A stretch of DNA of 64,000 nucleotides from JAWPMT01 sp965267435 (lineage in GTDB: Bacteria; Bacteroidota; Bacteroidia; Cytophagales; Cyclobacteriaceae). Under the pieces are notes generated by a model that worked only from the letters and a program-made list of their open reading frames with translations, was not told the origin of the DNA and ran no database searches. How positions within the stretch are numbered: position 1 is the stretch's first letter; every line of letters begins with the position of its first letter. A program made the position numbers and the translations under genes. The stretch lies in the NCBI GenBank assembly GCA_965267435.1, contig OZ253960.1:6200001-6264000 (forward strand), given 5' to 3'. Positions 51,383-60,147 of this stretch are shown here, piece after piece.

Positions 51383-52747
51383 ATGCCCACCAATTTCAAA
51401 CTACTACTACTTAGTGCCGTGCTTCTTGCGGCATGTCACCACCAAAAAGAAGACGATAACCTGACGTCCCTCGACCGTCGGCTAACACAAGCCCTGACAG
51501 GGGCTGCCGGTGCCAATGGACTGGACTACTTCCGGTTGCCGTCAAGTAATGACCTTGCCAGCATCCCTCAGGACCCCAACAACCCCTTGACTGAAGACAA
51601 GGTCGCACTGGGCCAGGCCCTTTTCCACGAGACTGCCCTGGGGCTGAGCCCCATGATGGAGATCGGCAAGCAAACCTACTCCTGTGCCAGCTGTCATCAT
51701 GCCGGGGCAGGATTTCAAGCCGGTATCAGACAGGGAATCGGTGATGGCGGATCCGGATATGGTTATGCCGGTGAGGGACGCGTGCCCAATGCGTTCTATG
51801 CCGAGACTGACCTGGACGTGCAGCCGATTCGTACACCCACTGCGATGAATGGCGCCTTCCAAAAACTGATGCTTTGGAATGGGCAGTTTGGTGCCACAGG
51901 CGACAACACGGGTACGGAAGATAGGTGGACGCCCGGAACACCCCTCGAGACGAATGCACTGGGATATGAGGGACTGGAAACACAAGCCATCGCGGGGCTC
52001 TCAGTACATCGGATGGAGATAGATATGGACGTGCTTGCTCCTTTTGGATATCAGGAGCTATTCGATGCCGCCTTTCCGGACTTCAGCCTGGCAGATCGTT
52101 ACTCCAAGGAGACAGCGGGGTTGGCCATTGCCGCTTTTGAGCGTACCGTGTTGGCGACTGAGGCGCCATTTCAACGATGGCTTCGAGGGGACCACTCAGC
52201 CATGTCAAATTATGAAAAACTTGGCGCGATCGTGTTCTTCAAGAAAGGCAATTGTGTCTCTTGTCATACCGGACCTGCTCTGAATAGCATGGATTTTCAT
52301 GCCTTGGGGATGAATGACCTGCAGGGAGACGGTGTACACGGAGTCAGTTCGCAAGCTGTGGGGGACGCAGGAAAAGGTCGCGGAAGTTTCACAGGCGAGG
52401 TTTCAGATATGTACAAGTTCAAGGTGCCGCAGTTGTACAACCTGGCTAGCTCTCCCTTCTACGGGCACGGAGGTAGCTTCACCAGTATCCGCGAGGTGGT
52501 GGAGTATAAAAATGCGGCTATCCCCGAAAATGTCGTGGTGCCACAGTCGCAGCTCGCCGCTGGCTTTGCGCCATTGCACCTCAATCAACACGAAGTATAC
52601 AATTTAATTGAGTTTCTACAGGGTGGCCTGTTCGATGACGACCTTAGTCGGTACGAGCCAGATGCGTTGCCTTCCGGCATGTGTTTCCCCAATGCCGATG
52701 ATCAATCTCGGGTCGATTTGGGGTGCGATGCCAGCTCTCCACACTAA
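51383..52747 (+). CDS. Di-haem cytochrome c peroxidase (MauG/CcpA family) lipoprotein
   Basis: A 454-residue protein with a lipoprotein signal (lipobox VLLAAC). Two haem c motifs are present: CASCH (near residue 101) in YSCASCHHAGAGF and CVSCH (near 290) in GNCVSCHTGPAL. PIRTPTAMNGAFQKLMLWNGQF and the KVPQLYNLASSPFYGHGG stretch are typical of this family. It uses electrons from a cytochrome or cupredoxin to reduce hydrogen peroxide, or it modifies other substrates in the MauG manner. It is the first of a short same-strand series, but with a gap of ~170 bases before the HAD gene. Confidence 0.9.
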   Translation: MPTNFKLLLLSAVLLAACHHQKEDDNLTSLDRRLTQALTGAAGANGLDYFRLPSSNDLASIPQDPNNPLTEDKVALGQALFHETALGLSPMMEIGKQTYSCASCHHAGAGFQAGIRQGIGDGGSGYGYAGEGRVPNAFYAETDLDVQPIRTPTAMNGAFQKLMLWNGQFGATGDNTGTEDRWTPGTPLETNALGYEGLETQAIAGLSVHRMEIDMDVLAPFGYQELFDAAFPDFSLADRYSKETAGLAIAAFERTVLATEAPFQRWLRGDHSAMSNYEKLGAIVFFKKGNCVSCHTGPALNSMDFHALGMNDLQGDGVHGVSSQAVGDAGKGRGSFTGEVSDMYKFKVPQLYNLASSPFYGHGGSFTSIREVVEYKNAAIPENVVVPQSQLAAGFAPLHLNQHEVYNLIEFLQGGLFDDDLSRYEPDALPSGMCFPNADDQSRVDLGCDASSPH

Positions 52748-52916
52748 AGGTGTGTAGAAGGTTTTAGGAAGATCCCTCTTTGCCCCGGGCTCCAATTTGG
52801 AGGTTGACGGTTGGCCAGCAAATAGAGTCTGATTTCCTGCAGTCTCCGTTTCGTCTGCATTTCAGTGCGCAATGCCTTATTCTTGTTGAGCCTTTGGCGA
52901 GCAATGAATAAGAAAG

Positions 52917-53513
52917 ATGAACATAGTATTTGACTTTGGGGGAGTATTGATTGACTGGAATCAGAAGTATCTCTATCGGAAGATCTTTAATGATGACGAG
53001 GAAATTGATTTCTTCATTGAAAACATCTGTACACCCGCCTGGAATGATGGGCTGGATCGTGGTCGTCCATTCGCGGAAGCCACTGAGGAGCTGGTAGCCA
53101 GGCATCCTGAGTATACTGAGGCGATCAATGCTTATCACCACCGGTGGACCGAAATGGTGGGAGGCTTGATCGACGGTACGTCGGAGACGCTGATCGAACT
53201 GCATGATCGAGGCTACAGATTGTACGGGCTTACCAACTGGTCGCACGAGACATTGCCCAAGGTGATCCCTGATTATGCATTTTTCGAGCGCTTCGAGGGC
53301 ATCGTAGTGTCCGGAGAGGAAAAGGTCGCTAAGCCAGATGCTGAGATTTATGAGATCTTATTGACCCGTTATGGTCTGGCGGCAGAGGAGTCGATCTTCA
53401 TCGATGACAATGCCCACAATATTCAGGCGGCGATGAGACTCGGATTCAAAACCCATCACTTTCAGTCCGATGGGCAACTGCGAGACTGGCTTCGTGAAAT
53501 AGACATTTTGTAA
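52917..53513 (+). CDS. HAD-superfamily hydrolase (subfamily IA)
   Basis: A 198-residue cytoplasmic phosphatase-like protein. Motif I is IVFDFGGVLIDWN, motif II LTNWSHE, motif III with the catalytic Lys in VAKPDAEIY, and motif IV FIDDNAHN. In motif I the second acidic position is Gly (DFGGV), which is common in this branch (YihX-like, glucose-1-phosphatase or dehalogenase-like); the first Asp would be the nucleophile. The length fits a helical cap of the YihX type. It could dephosphorylate a sugar phosphate. Confidence 0.85.
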   Translation: MNIVFDFGGVLIDWNQKYLYRKIFNDDEEIDFFIENICTPAWNDGLDRGRPFAEATEELVARHPEYTEAINAYHHRWTEMVGGLIDGTSETLIELHDRGYRLYGLTNWSHETLPKVIPDYAFFERFEGIVVSGEEKVAKPDAEIYEILLTRYGLAAEESIFIDDNAHNIQAAMRLGFKTHHFQSDGQLRDWLREIDIL

Positions 53514-53517
53514 GCCG

Positions 53518-54453
53518 ATGAGAAACGGAGCCCGACCCCTTATCTACATGGCCATGCCCCTTCTGCTATTATTGATCGGCTTCACGGCCTGTCAGCAGAC
53601 CGTCGAGGTAAAGGTGATGGCTTGGAATATTCTTCACGGAGGGAATGATGTGGAGGACGGCCCTGAGCGTTGTATTGAGATCATCAGGGAGCTCGACCCT
53701 GATGTCATTCTCATGGTCGAGACCTACGGGTCAGGTCCGAAGATCGCTGACGCCCTGGGATACAATTTTCACCTCGTTGCACCTGAAGGAACGCCCCCTG
53801 ATGATAAGAGCGTCAATCTTTCCATTTACTCCAGGTATCCCTTCGGGGATCGAATTGATACAGACTATCCCTTCTACCTGGGAGGTCGTGAGGTCATCAT
53901 TGGCGAACAAAGGGTGCGTTTTCTCAGCAATTGGTTTCACTATGATCCCTGGGAGGATGAGCCTGAGAAGCTGGGCATGACTGCAGACGAGCTACTGGCC
54001 TGGGAGAAAACAGGCACGAAATATGAAATGCAGCAGAAGGTGCTTCCATACTTTCAACAATGGGCGAGCGAGGCCGAAGAGATTCCCTTGATCATCGGCG
54101 GTGACATGAATGCTCCGTCCCACCTTGATTGGGGGCCGGAGACTGCCGAGCTGCATAACGGTCTGGTGGTTCCCTGGCGAACAATGGGAGTACTGCAGGA
54201 GATCGGCCTCATAGATACCTATCGTACAATCCATCCAGATCCCAACACCCACCCGGGGATCACTTGGGATCAGAAAGGGAAACGGGATGAGCACCGCATC
54301 GACTACATTTTTTACAAAGGCTCTATACTGAAACCGCTCTCATCAGAAAGTCACAATGCTTTCCTTGGGGAGCCCATCCGCTTAGGTGAAAAGGTGATCA
54401 CCTATCCCTCGGACCATGGTATTGTCATGACGGTTTTTGAGGTTGGATCATAG
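53518..54453 (+). CDS. Exported endonuclease/exonuclease/phosphatase-fold protein
   Basis: A 311-residue lipoprotein (lipobox IGFTAC) of the EEP superfamily. The metal and catalytic residues appear as MAWNILHGG (Asn), VETYGS (Glu), GGDMNAPS (Asp-Met-Asn), and YPSDHGIVM (Ser-Asp-His). EEP proteins cleave phosphodiesters or phosphate esters of nucleic acid, lipids or inositol. As a membrane-bound exported protein it is more likely a phosphodiesterase acting on environmental substrates than a DNA repair enzyme. It begins four bases after the HAD gene stop, so they share an mRNA. Confidence 0.85.
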   Translation: MRNGARPLIYMAMPLLLLLIGFTACQQTVEVKVMAWNILHGGNDVEDGPERCIEIIRELDPDVILMVETYGSGPKIADALGYNFHLVAPEGTPPDDKSVNLSIYSRYPFGDRIDTDYPFYLGGREVIIGEQRVRFLSNWFHYDPWEDEPEKLGMTADELLAWEKTGTKYEMQQKVLPYFQQWASEAEEIPLIIGGDMNAPSHLDWGPETAELHNGLVVPWRTMGVLQEIGLIDTYRTIHPDPNTHPGITWDQKGKRDEHRIDYIFYKGSILKPLSSESHNAFLGEPIRLGEKVITYPSDHGIVMTVFEVGS

Positions 54454-54498
54454 ATCGTTGATCTGGGATCGTAGTACCCTCCGCCGGAAATTCCAAGC

Positions 54499-54852
54499 AT
54501 GCTTGATCAACTCGCCGACTTCTATTCTTCCAAAGAAGAGCCCAACAGGAGCTGCTGGTTAGCCTTGCGAGACATCATCCTCAACAAGGATGATAAGCTG
54601 ACTGAGACGGTCAAGTATGGCATGCCTTGCTTTACCTATGGCAAGGAGCCCTTGTGCTATTTATGGGTAGACAAGAAGACGACGGAGCCCTACATCTTGA
54701 TGGTTGACGGCAACTTTCTGGATCACCCCCTTCTGGAAGTCGGGAGTCGGGCGAAGATGAAAATCCTCCGTGTCAACCCCAAAGCGGACCTGCCATTGGA
54801 GGCAGTCGAGTCGGTGCTAAAGCAAGCCTTGGAGCTATTTCGCAAAAGTTGA
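54499..54852 (+). CDS. DUF1801 family protein
   Basis: A 117-residue cytoplasmic protein. DUF1801 (YdhG/YdeI-like) is recognisable in LTETVKYGMPCFTYGKE, where an alpha-beta unit with a conserved Lys-Tyr-Gly lies, and in WVDKKTTEPYILMVDGNFLDHP. Members include the frataxin-like Fra/YdhG proteins, but most have no known function. It follows the EEP gene after 45 bases. The 110-base gap after it contains only short inverted stretches. Confidence 0.8.
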   Translation: MLDQLADFYSSKEEPNRSCWLALRDIILNKDDKLTETVKYGMPCFTYGKEPLCYLWVDKKTTEPYILMVDGNFLDHPLLEVGSRAKMKILRVNPKADLPLEAVESVLKQALELFRKS

Positions 54853-54961
54853 CCACTCGCAAACGTTACCGGCGAACAAGGCCGCTCGCGAAGGGGGGTA
54901 CTTCCGCAGGAATGCCTTAAATTATCAGTCTTTAAACTGACAAAAACCCAATGGAAAAGCT

Positions 54962-56194
54962 ATGAAGTGCCTCTTAGGTGTAATAGTTACATTTTTTACT
55001 TTCCAAGTAGCTTCTCAAGACATTCTCAAGTTCTCATTGCAAACAGACCGTGGCAACTGCCCGGTGAGTGTTTCTTTGGAGCAGTCCAACTACAATACTG
55101 ATAACGGGGAGCTAGCGCTTTTTGAGCAAGTGAAGGGGCAAGACGTGCCCATTCCCTGTCAGATCGAATACGGGCAAGCTGCGAGGATGTGGTTCATTCT
55201 TCCCAAGGCTGACAATAAGGGTAAGAAGAGGTCTTTCGTCGTGAGACGGTCGGAGGGCGTAAGCAATGAAACCAGCATTGGACTGTCGAAGGACAGTAAA
55301 GACTTGGTTCTGGCTGTTGATGGTAAGCAAATCCTAAGCTATCGTCATGGCACAACGATGCCTCCCGATGGCGTCGATCCCCTATTTCAACGGTCAGGTT
55401 ACATCCATCCTTTGGTCTCTCCCGGGGGTGAGGTGCTGACACGCATTCAGCCACCTGATCACTACCATCATTACGGTGTTTGGGGTCCATGGACCAAAAC
55501 GCATCGCGGTGACCGGGAAATTGATTTTTGGAATCTCTTGAAAGGACAAGGTACCGTGCAGTTTGCTGGTTTCCTATCAGAAGTGGAGGGCGCTGTTTAC
55601 TCAGGATTCAAGGCCCTGCAAAAACATATAGATTTTGGAGCAGGGGGCCCCGACGAGGTGGCCATCAACGAAGTATTGGATGTCCGGGCCTGGAATGTGC
55701 AAGAGGGTTACTGGCTTGTGGACTACACAATTACACTCAACAGCCCATTAGAGGACGGGATTCTATTTGACGCCTATAGGTATGGAGGGGGTATTGGCAT
55801 TCGATGCACTGAGAAGTGGCATAAGGACAACTGCACGGTACTGACTTCTGAAGGCAAAGACCGGAAGGAAGCAGACGGCACCAACGCCCGATGGTGCCTC
55901 ATCGAAGGGGAATCGGAAGCCCCCGGCGGGCGGTCGGGGATCTTATTCATGAGTCACCCATCCAACCGTATGCATCCCGAACCGATGCGTGTCTGGCCGC
56001 TAGATGGAAATGGTGGCAGAGGTGATCTGTTTTTTGAGTTTTGCCCCATCCGTCATGAAGATTGGAACATTGAGAACGGCAGGGATTATGCACTGAAGTA
56101 TCGCATGCTGGTATTTGATGGTGCAGTCAGTGCCGAAGAGGCCGAGCAGCATTGGCAGGCTTTTCAAAACCCACCAACAGTAGTCGTTGAATAA
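54962..56194 (+). CDS. DUF6807 (PmoA-like) exported protein
   Basis: A 410-residue protein with a signal peptide (cleavage after VASQ). The domain formerly annotated as methane oxygenase PmoA, now DUF6807, is seen in RSGYIHPLVSPGGEVLT, PDHYHHYGVWGPWTK and IDFWNLLKGQGTVQF. The HYHHYG stretch suggests a metal site. Proteins of this family are often found beside ThuA and Gfo/Idh/MocA oxidoreductases in planctomycete and Bacteroidota sugar-degradation operons, which is exactly the context here. It has no relation to methane oxidation in this setting. The following ThuA gene overlaps its stop. Confidence 0.8.
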   Translation: MKCLLGVIVTFFTFQVASQDILKFSLQTDRGNCPVSVSLEQSNYNTDNGELALFEQVKGQDVPIPCQIEYGQAARMWFILPKADNKGKKRSFVVRRSEGVSNETSIGLSKDSKDLVLAVDGKQILSYRHGTTMPPDGVDPLFQRSGYIHPLVSPGGEVLTRIQPPDHYHHYGVWGPWTKTHRGDREIDFWNLLKGQGTVQFAGFLSEVEGAVYSGFKALQKHIDFGAGGPDEVAINEVLDVRAWNVQEGYWLVDYTITLNSPLEDGILFDAYRYGGGIGIRCTEKWHKDNCTVLTSEGKDRKEADGTNARWCLIEGESEAPGGRSGILFMSHPSNRMHPEPMRVWPLDGNGGRGDLFFEFCPIRHEDWNIENGRDYALKYRMLVFDGAVSAEEAEQHWQAFQNPPTVVVE

Positions 56195-57140
56195 ATCGAA
56201 GATCGTGTATAAGATATCGTCATTCATCATTGGAATTTGCTTTGTAGCGGCCGCAGTCCATGGCCAGAAGATGGACCAATTTGACGTGACCGAGCAATGG
56301 TCCAATAAGGTCCGGGAAGCGGCGCCGGTGAAGCCCGAAGTAGCGCCAAAGAAGCCTCGGAAAGTACTGGTCTTCGGACTGCATACAGGATTCTATCATT
56401 GGGCGATCCCACATGTCAATGAGGTCATGACCATACTGGGAGAGAAGTCCGGTGCATTTGAAGTGGATGTCCGGACCAATGTGTCCCAGTTCAAGAAAGA
56501 ATTATTGTCGCAGTATGATGCTGTCGTTTTGAACAATACTTGCTCAGTGGGTCCAAGAAGAGACCTTATCCTGGATGCGCTCGAAAGGGACTCCACCCTT
56601 TTCGAAGATGAGCAGGTTAGCCTTGCCGCGGAGTTGGAAAAGAATTTGATCGAGTTCGTTGAAGAGGGTGGAGGGTTGATGGTAGTTCATGGAGGCATCG
56701 TCATGCAAAACAACTCCGAAGCCTTCAGCGAAATGGTCGGGGGCAGCTTTGACTATCATCCGCCCCAGCAGGAGGTCCAGCTGGAACTCTCAGATCCTGA
56801 TCACCCTTTGGTACAAGCATTCGATGGAGCACCTTTCACTCATATCGACGAGCCATACATGTTCAAGAATGCCTACGAAAAGAAAAACTTTCGACCCCTT
56901 CTGTACTTTGATGCGACGAAAATCACCAAGAAGCGCAAGGAAGTAGATGGCAATGTGGGCTATGTGTCCTGGATCAAGCGCCACGGTGAGGGCAGGGTTT
57001 TTTATGTGTCACCATCGCACAACGCGCAGAGCCTTGAGGATCCCAGGATGCTAAAGTTCTATCTCGATGGGGCGCAATACGTCCTCGGAGATCTGGCTTG
57101 CGATGATTCACCAATGGAGTTGTCGGTTGACTACAAATAA
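56187..57140 (+). CDS. ThuA-domain exported protein
   Basis: A 317-residue protein started at the TTG at 56187, which overlaps the DUF6807 stop by eight bases. A signal peptide ends near AVHGQ. The ThuA fold (PF06283, a class I glutamine amidotransferase-like flavodoxin fold) is seen in VLVFGLHTGFYHWAIPHV, DAVVLNN, FVEEGGGLMVVHGG and HGEGRVFYVSPSH. ThuA-like proteins participate in trehalose and other disaccharide catabolism, often through 3-keto sugars, but the catalytic mechanism is not settled. It sits between DUF6807 and a Gfo/Idh/MocA oxidoreductase. Confidence 0.85.
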   Translation: MNKSKIVYKISSFIIGICFVAAAVHGQKMDQFDVTEQWSNKVREAAPVKPEVAPKKPRKVLVFGLHTGFYHWAIPHVNEVMTILGEKSGAFEVDVRTNVSQFKKELLSQYDAVVLNNTCSVGPRRDLILDALERDSTLFEDEQVSLAAELEKNLIEFVEEGGGLMVVHGGIVMQNNSEAFSEMVGGSFDYHPPQQEVQLELSDPDHPLVQAFDGAPFTHIDEPYMFKNAYEKKNFRPLLYFDATKITKKRKEVDGNVGYVSWIKRHGEGRVFYVSPSHNAQSLEDPRMLKFYLDGAQYVLGDLACDDSPMELSVDYK

Positions 57141-57146
57141 AACATC

Positions 57147-58520
57147 ATGGAAAGACGAAAATTTTTAAAGAATACGGCAGCAACAACCACAGCTGCGATC
57201 GCCGTACCGACCATTGTCCCATCGACGGTATTTGGTAAGAACGCTCCCAGCAACAAAATCAATGTCGGTCAGATTGGCTGTGGTAGGATTGCCGTTGGAC
57301 ACGATATGCCAGGAACGTTGCAGCATGATGTTGCCAGAATGGTGGCTGTCTGCGATGTGGACCAGATTCGTACGGAAAAGGCCAAGAAGCAGGTCATTGA
57401 CTTCTACAAGAAGAAAACTGAGAGCAGCACGCCGCTAGAGGTAAAGACTTTTGCTGACTACAAAGAAATGTTGGCTGACAAGGACATCGATGCAGTCATC
57501 ATTAGTACACCCGATCATTGGCACTCGCAGCCCGCTATAGAGGCGGCGTTGGCAGGTAAGGACATCTACTTGCAGAAGCCTACCTCATTGACGGTTGCGG
57601 AAGGTCGCCTGTTGAGCGACATCGTGAACCGGAAGGGTACGATCCTGCAAATGGGGACACAACAGCGCTCCTCGTCGCAATTCCGTAGAGCAGCGGAGCT
57701 GGTTCGTAATGGAAGAATAGGGAAGCTGCACACGGTGAAAGTTGGATTGCCGGGAGATCCTGGAGGTCCTGTGTTTGAGACGGCCCCCATACCCTCAAAC
57801 TTGAACTTCGATGCGTGGCTCGGCTCTACACCGGACATGGAATACAAGGAGAAGCTGGTACACCCTCAACATGACTACAGCCGCCCCGGATGGTTGCGCC
57901 ACGAAAACTACGGAGCCGGCATGATCACCGGCTGGGGTCAGCACCATTACGACTCCGCTGCCTGGGGTATGGATACTGAGTATACGGGTCCTATCACGGT
58001 GGAGGCCATCGCGGATTTTCCAAAGTCGGGAGACTGGAATGTCCATGGCGATTTCATGGTGAAGCAGACCTATGCCAATGGTCTGACGGTACTGACCAGT
58101 GGAGGTTATCCCAATGGCATTCGCTATGAGGGTGAAGACGGTTGGATCTTTGTGACCAGAGGAGCCTATCGCGCCACCGCTTCCGATCCCATTCCAGAAG
58201 GGGCTACCAAGGCGCTCAGTGCGAGTGATGAAAAGATCCTCGGGTCAGTGATAGGGGACGATGAAACGAAACTCTATGTGAGCCAGGAGCAGCATGGCAA
58301 CTGGCTGGACTGTATCAAGAGCCGCAAGCAGCCAATTTCTCCTGCTGAGATTGGCCATCGCGCTTGCTCTGTCTGTTTGATCAGTCACATTGCGATGAAG
58401 GTACCCGGTGAATTGAAGTGGGATCCGAATACCGAGAAGTTTGCGAATAATGACCTGGCCAACTCCATGCTTAGTCGTCCACAACGTTACCCTTACGGCA
58501 CCAATTATATCACACTATAA
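57147..58520 (+). CDS. Tat-exported Gfo/Idh/MocA family oxidoreductase
   Basis: A 457-residue dehydrogenase with a twin-arginine signal, ERRKFLKNTAATTTAA, so it is folded with its cofactor before export. The N-terminal Rossmann fold has VGQIGCGRIAVGHDM and AVCDVDQIR. The EKP-like motif is here LQKPTSLTVAEG, with Lys-Pro; H of GWGQHHYDSAAW is the likely catalytic region of the second domain. Family members interconvert sugar hydroxyl and keto groups with tightly bound NAD(P). A periplasmic enzyme with bound cofactor would fit a sugar-sugar oxidoreductase or glycosidase-like mechanism. It is six bases after the ThuA gene and four bases before the lipoprotein oxidoreductase frame. Confidence 0.88.
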   Translation: MERRKFLKNTAATTTAAIAVPTIVPSTVFGKNAPSNKINVGQIGCGRIAVGHDMPGTLQHDVARMVAVCDVDQIRTEKAKKQVIDFYKKKTESSTPLEVKTFADYKEMLADKDIDAVIISTPDHWHSQPAIEAALAGKDIYLQKPTSLTVAEGRLLSDIVNRKGTILQMGTQQRSSSQFRRAAELVRNGRIGKLHTVKVGLPGDPGGPVFETAPIPSNLNFDAWLGSTPDMEYKEKLVHPQHDYSRPGWLRHENYGAGMITGWGQHHYDSAAWGMDTEYTGPITVEAIADFPKSGDWNVHGDFMVKQTYANGLTVLTSGGYPNGIRYEGEDGWIFVTRGAYRATASDPIPEGATKALSASDEKILGSVIGDDETKLYVSQEQHGNWLDCIKSRKQPISPAEIGHRACSVCLISHIAMKVPGELKWDPNTEKFANNDLANSMLSRPQRYPYGTNYITL

Positions 58521-58553
58521 TCGATGATGGAAGACATATTTCTAGGAGCACAG

Positions 58554-59954
58554 ATGCGAATGATCTGTGCCCTGTTGGTTGTATGCACAGCCATTGGTAT
58601 CACGGGTTGCCAATCCGGATCCAATACATCCACAGGGCAAAACGAGTCAACCAACGTGCCTGTGTTTAGCGGAGCACCCGGCGAGGTGAAAATCATGACG
58701 CTGGATCCCGGACACTTTCACGCGGGATTGATATTGAAATCCATGTACGAGGAGGTGGATCCTGTCGTCCACATTTTTGCTCCGGATGGACCCGAGTTGG
58801 AGGATCACCTCAATCGAGTGGAGGGCTATAACTCACGGCAGCAGGATCCGACATCGTGGGAGGTCAAAACCTATAGGGGTCCGGACTTCTTTGAGCGGAT
58901 GATTAGTGAGCGGCCGGGTAATCTGATGAACATCGCTGGCAACAACGCCAAGAAAACAGAATACATCAAGGCCACCATTGATGCCGGTATCCATGTCTTA
59001 GCGGACAAACCTATGGCCATCAACTCAGAAGACTTCGCGATACTGGAGGAGGCGTTTGCCGCAGCCGAGGAAAAAGGCCTGCTGCTTTACGATATCATGA
59101 CCGAGCGCTATGAGGTGACGACGATCATGCAAAGGGCCTTGTCGCAGTTGCCGGAGGTGTTTGGTGAACTGGTCACAGGCTCAGAAGAGGAACCAGCTAT
59201 CACTAAGGAAAGTGTTCACCACTTTTTTAAGTATGTGTCGGGAAGCCCACTGAAGCGGCCACCCTGGTTCTTCGACGTCACACAAGAGGGCGATGGCATG
59301 GTGGATGTTGGCACCCATCTTGTTGATCTCATCCAGTGGGAGGCATTCCCGGAAGTGACTTTGTCAAAGAGCGATGTGGAGATCACGTCTTCCCGTCGGT
59401 GGGCTACTGAAATGACGCCAGAGATGTTCAAAGGCGTTACGTCATTGGATGAGTATCCTGACTATTTGCAGAAGTATTTGGAGGACGGGATCCTCAAAGT
59501 ATACTGCAATGGCGAGATCAACTACAAACTGAAGGGCGTTCAGGCGAAGATTTCTGTCATTTGGAACTATCAGGCGCCAGAGGGAGCGGCTGATACGCAT
59601 TATTCGATTATGCGGGGTACGCTGTCCAACCTCATCATAGAGCAAGGGGAGAAGGAAGGCTACAAGCCTCAGTTGTACGTAGAGTCGGCTGAGGATATAA
59701 CGACAGCTCTGGAAGGAGCCGTCAAGGGTTTATCCGAGACTTACCCGGGATTGGAACTGGAGAAGTTGGACGATGGGCGATGGGCGGTTCGCATTCCCGA
59801 CGAGTACAAAGTGGGGCATGAAGCGCATTTCGCCCAGGTCACCGCGAAGTACCTGGAGTTTCTGCAGGATGGGAAGATGCCAGAGTGGGAAGTTCCCAAT
59901 ATGATTGTGAAGTACTACACTACGACCAAGGGGCTGGAGATGGCGCAGAACTAA
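58554..59954 (+). CDS. Lipoprotein Gfo/Idh/MocA-like oxidoreductase
   Basis: A 466-residue lipoprotein started at the ATG at 58554, which gives the lipobox GITGC; a longer frame from 58524 is also open. The N-terminal NAD-binding part is unusual: MTLDPGHFHAGLILK in place of a glycine-rich loop, then LMNIAGNNAKKTEYI. The sequence HVLADKPMAINSEDF corresponds to the conserved EKP-type segment of the family (here DKP). The C-terminal half fits the putative oxidoreductase C-terminal domain. Its atypical nucleotide loop means cofactor use should be checked. It ends the DUF6807-ThuA-oxidoreductase operon. Confidence 0.8.
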   Translation: MRMICALLVVCTAIGITGCQSGSNTSTGQNESTNVPVFSGAPGEVKIMTLDPGHFHAGLILKSMYEEVDPVVHIFAPDGPELEDHLNRVEGYNSRQQDPTSWEVKTYRGPDFFERMISERPGNLMNIAGNNAKKTEYIKATIDAGIHVLADKPMAINSEDFAILEEAFAAAEEKGLLLYDIMTERYEVTTIMQRALSQLPEVFGELVTGSEEEPAITKESVHHFFKYVSGSPLKRPPWFFDVTQEGDGMVDVGTHLVDLIQWEAFPEVTLSKSDVEITSSRRWATEMTPEMFKGVTSLDEYPDYLQKYLEDGILKVYCNGEINYKLKGVQAKISVIWNYQAPEGAADTHYSIMRGTLSNLIIEQGEKEGYKPQLYVESAEDITTALEGAVKGLSETYPGLELEKLDDGRWAVRIPDEYKVGHEAHFAQVTAKYLEFLQDGKMPEWEVPNMIVKYYTTTKGLEMAQN

Positions 59955-60147
59955 CGCGCCTGGGGTATAGAATTCTCCATCAACGTAGGTTCTCAATGAG
60001 AGACTTCCATCTCCATCTCAGTGCTTCCAACGCTGATATGGCCAGCCTGCCGAAGATACTTTCTTCAGAGTAATCGAGACTTGTGACTTGAATCATTTCC
60101 TGTGAACTTCATTGATGCTACATTATGGGCGCACCTGAAGATAAGTC

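Noticed and set aside
59998..60073. Short frame encoding HLHLSASNADMASL before the DUF1254 gene
   Set aside because: It is 25 codons long, without start context or known family; possibly a remnant but not supportable.
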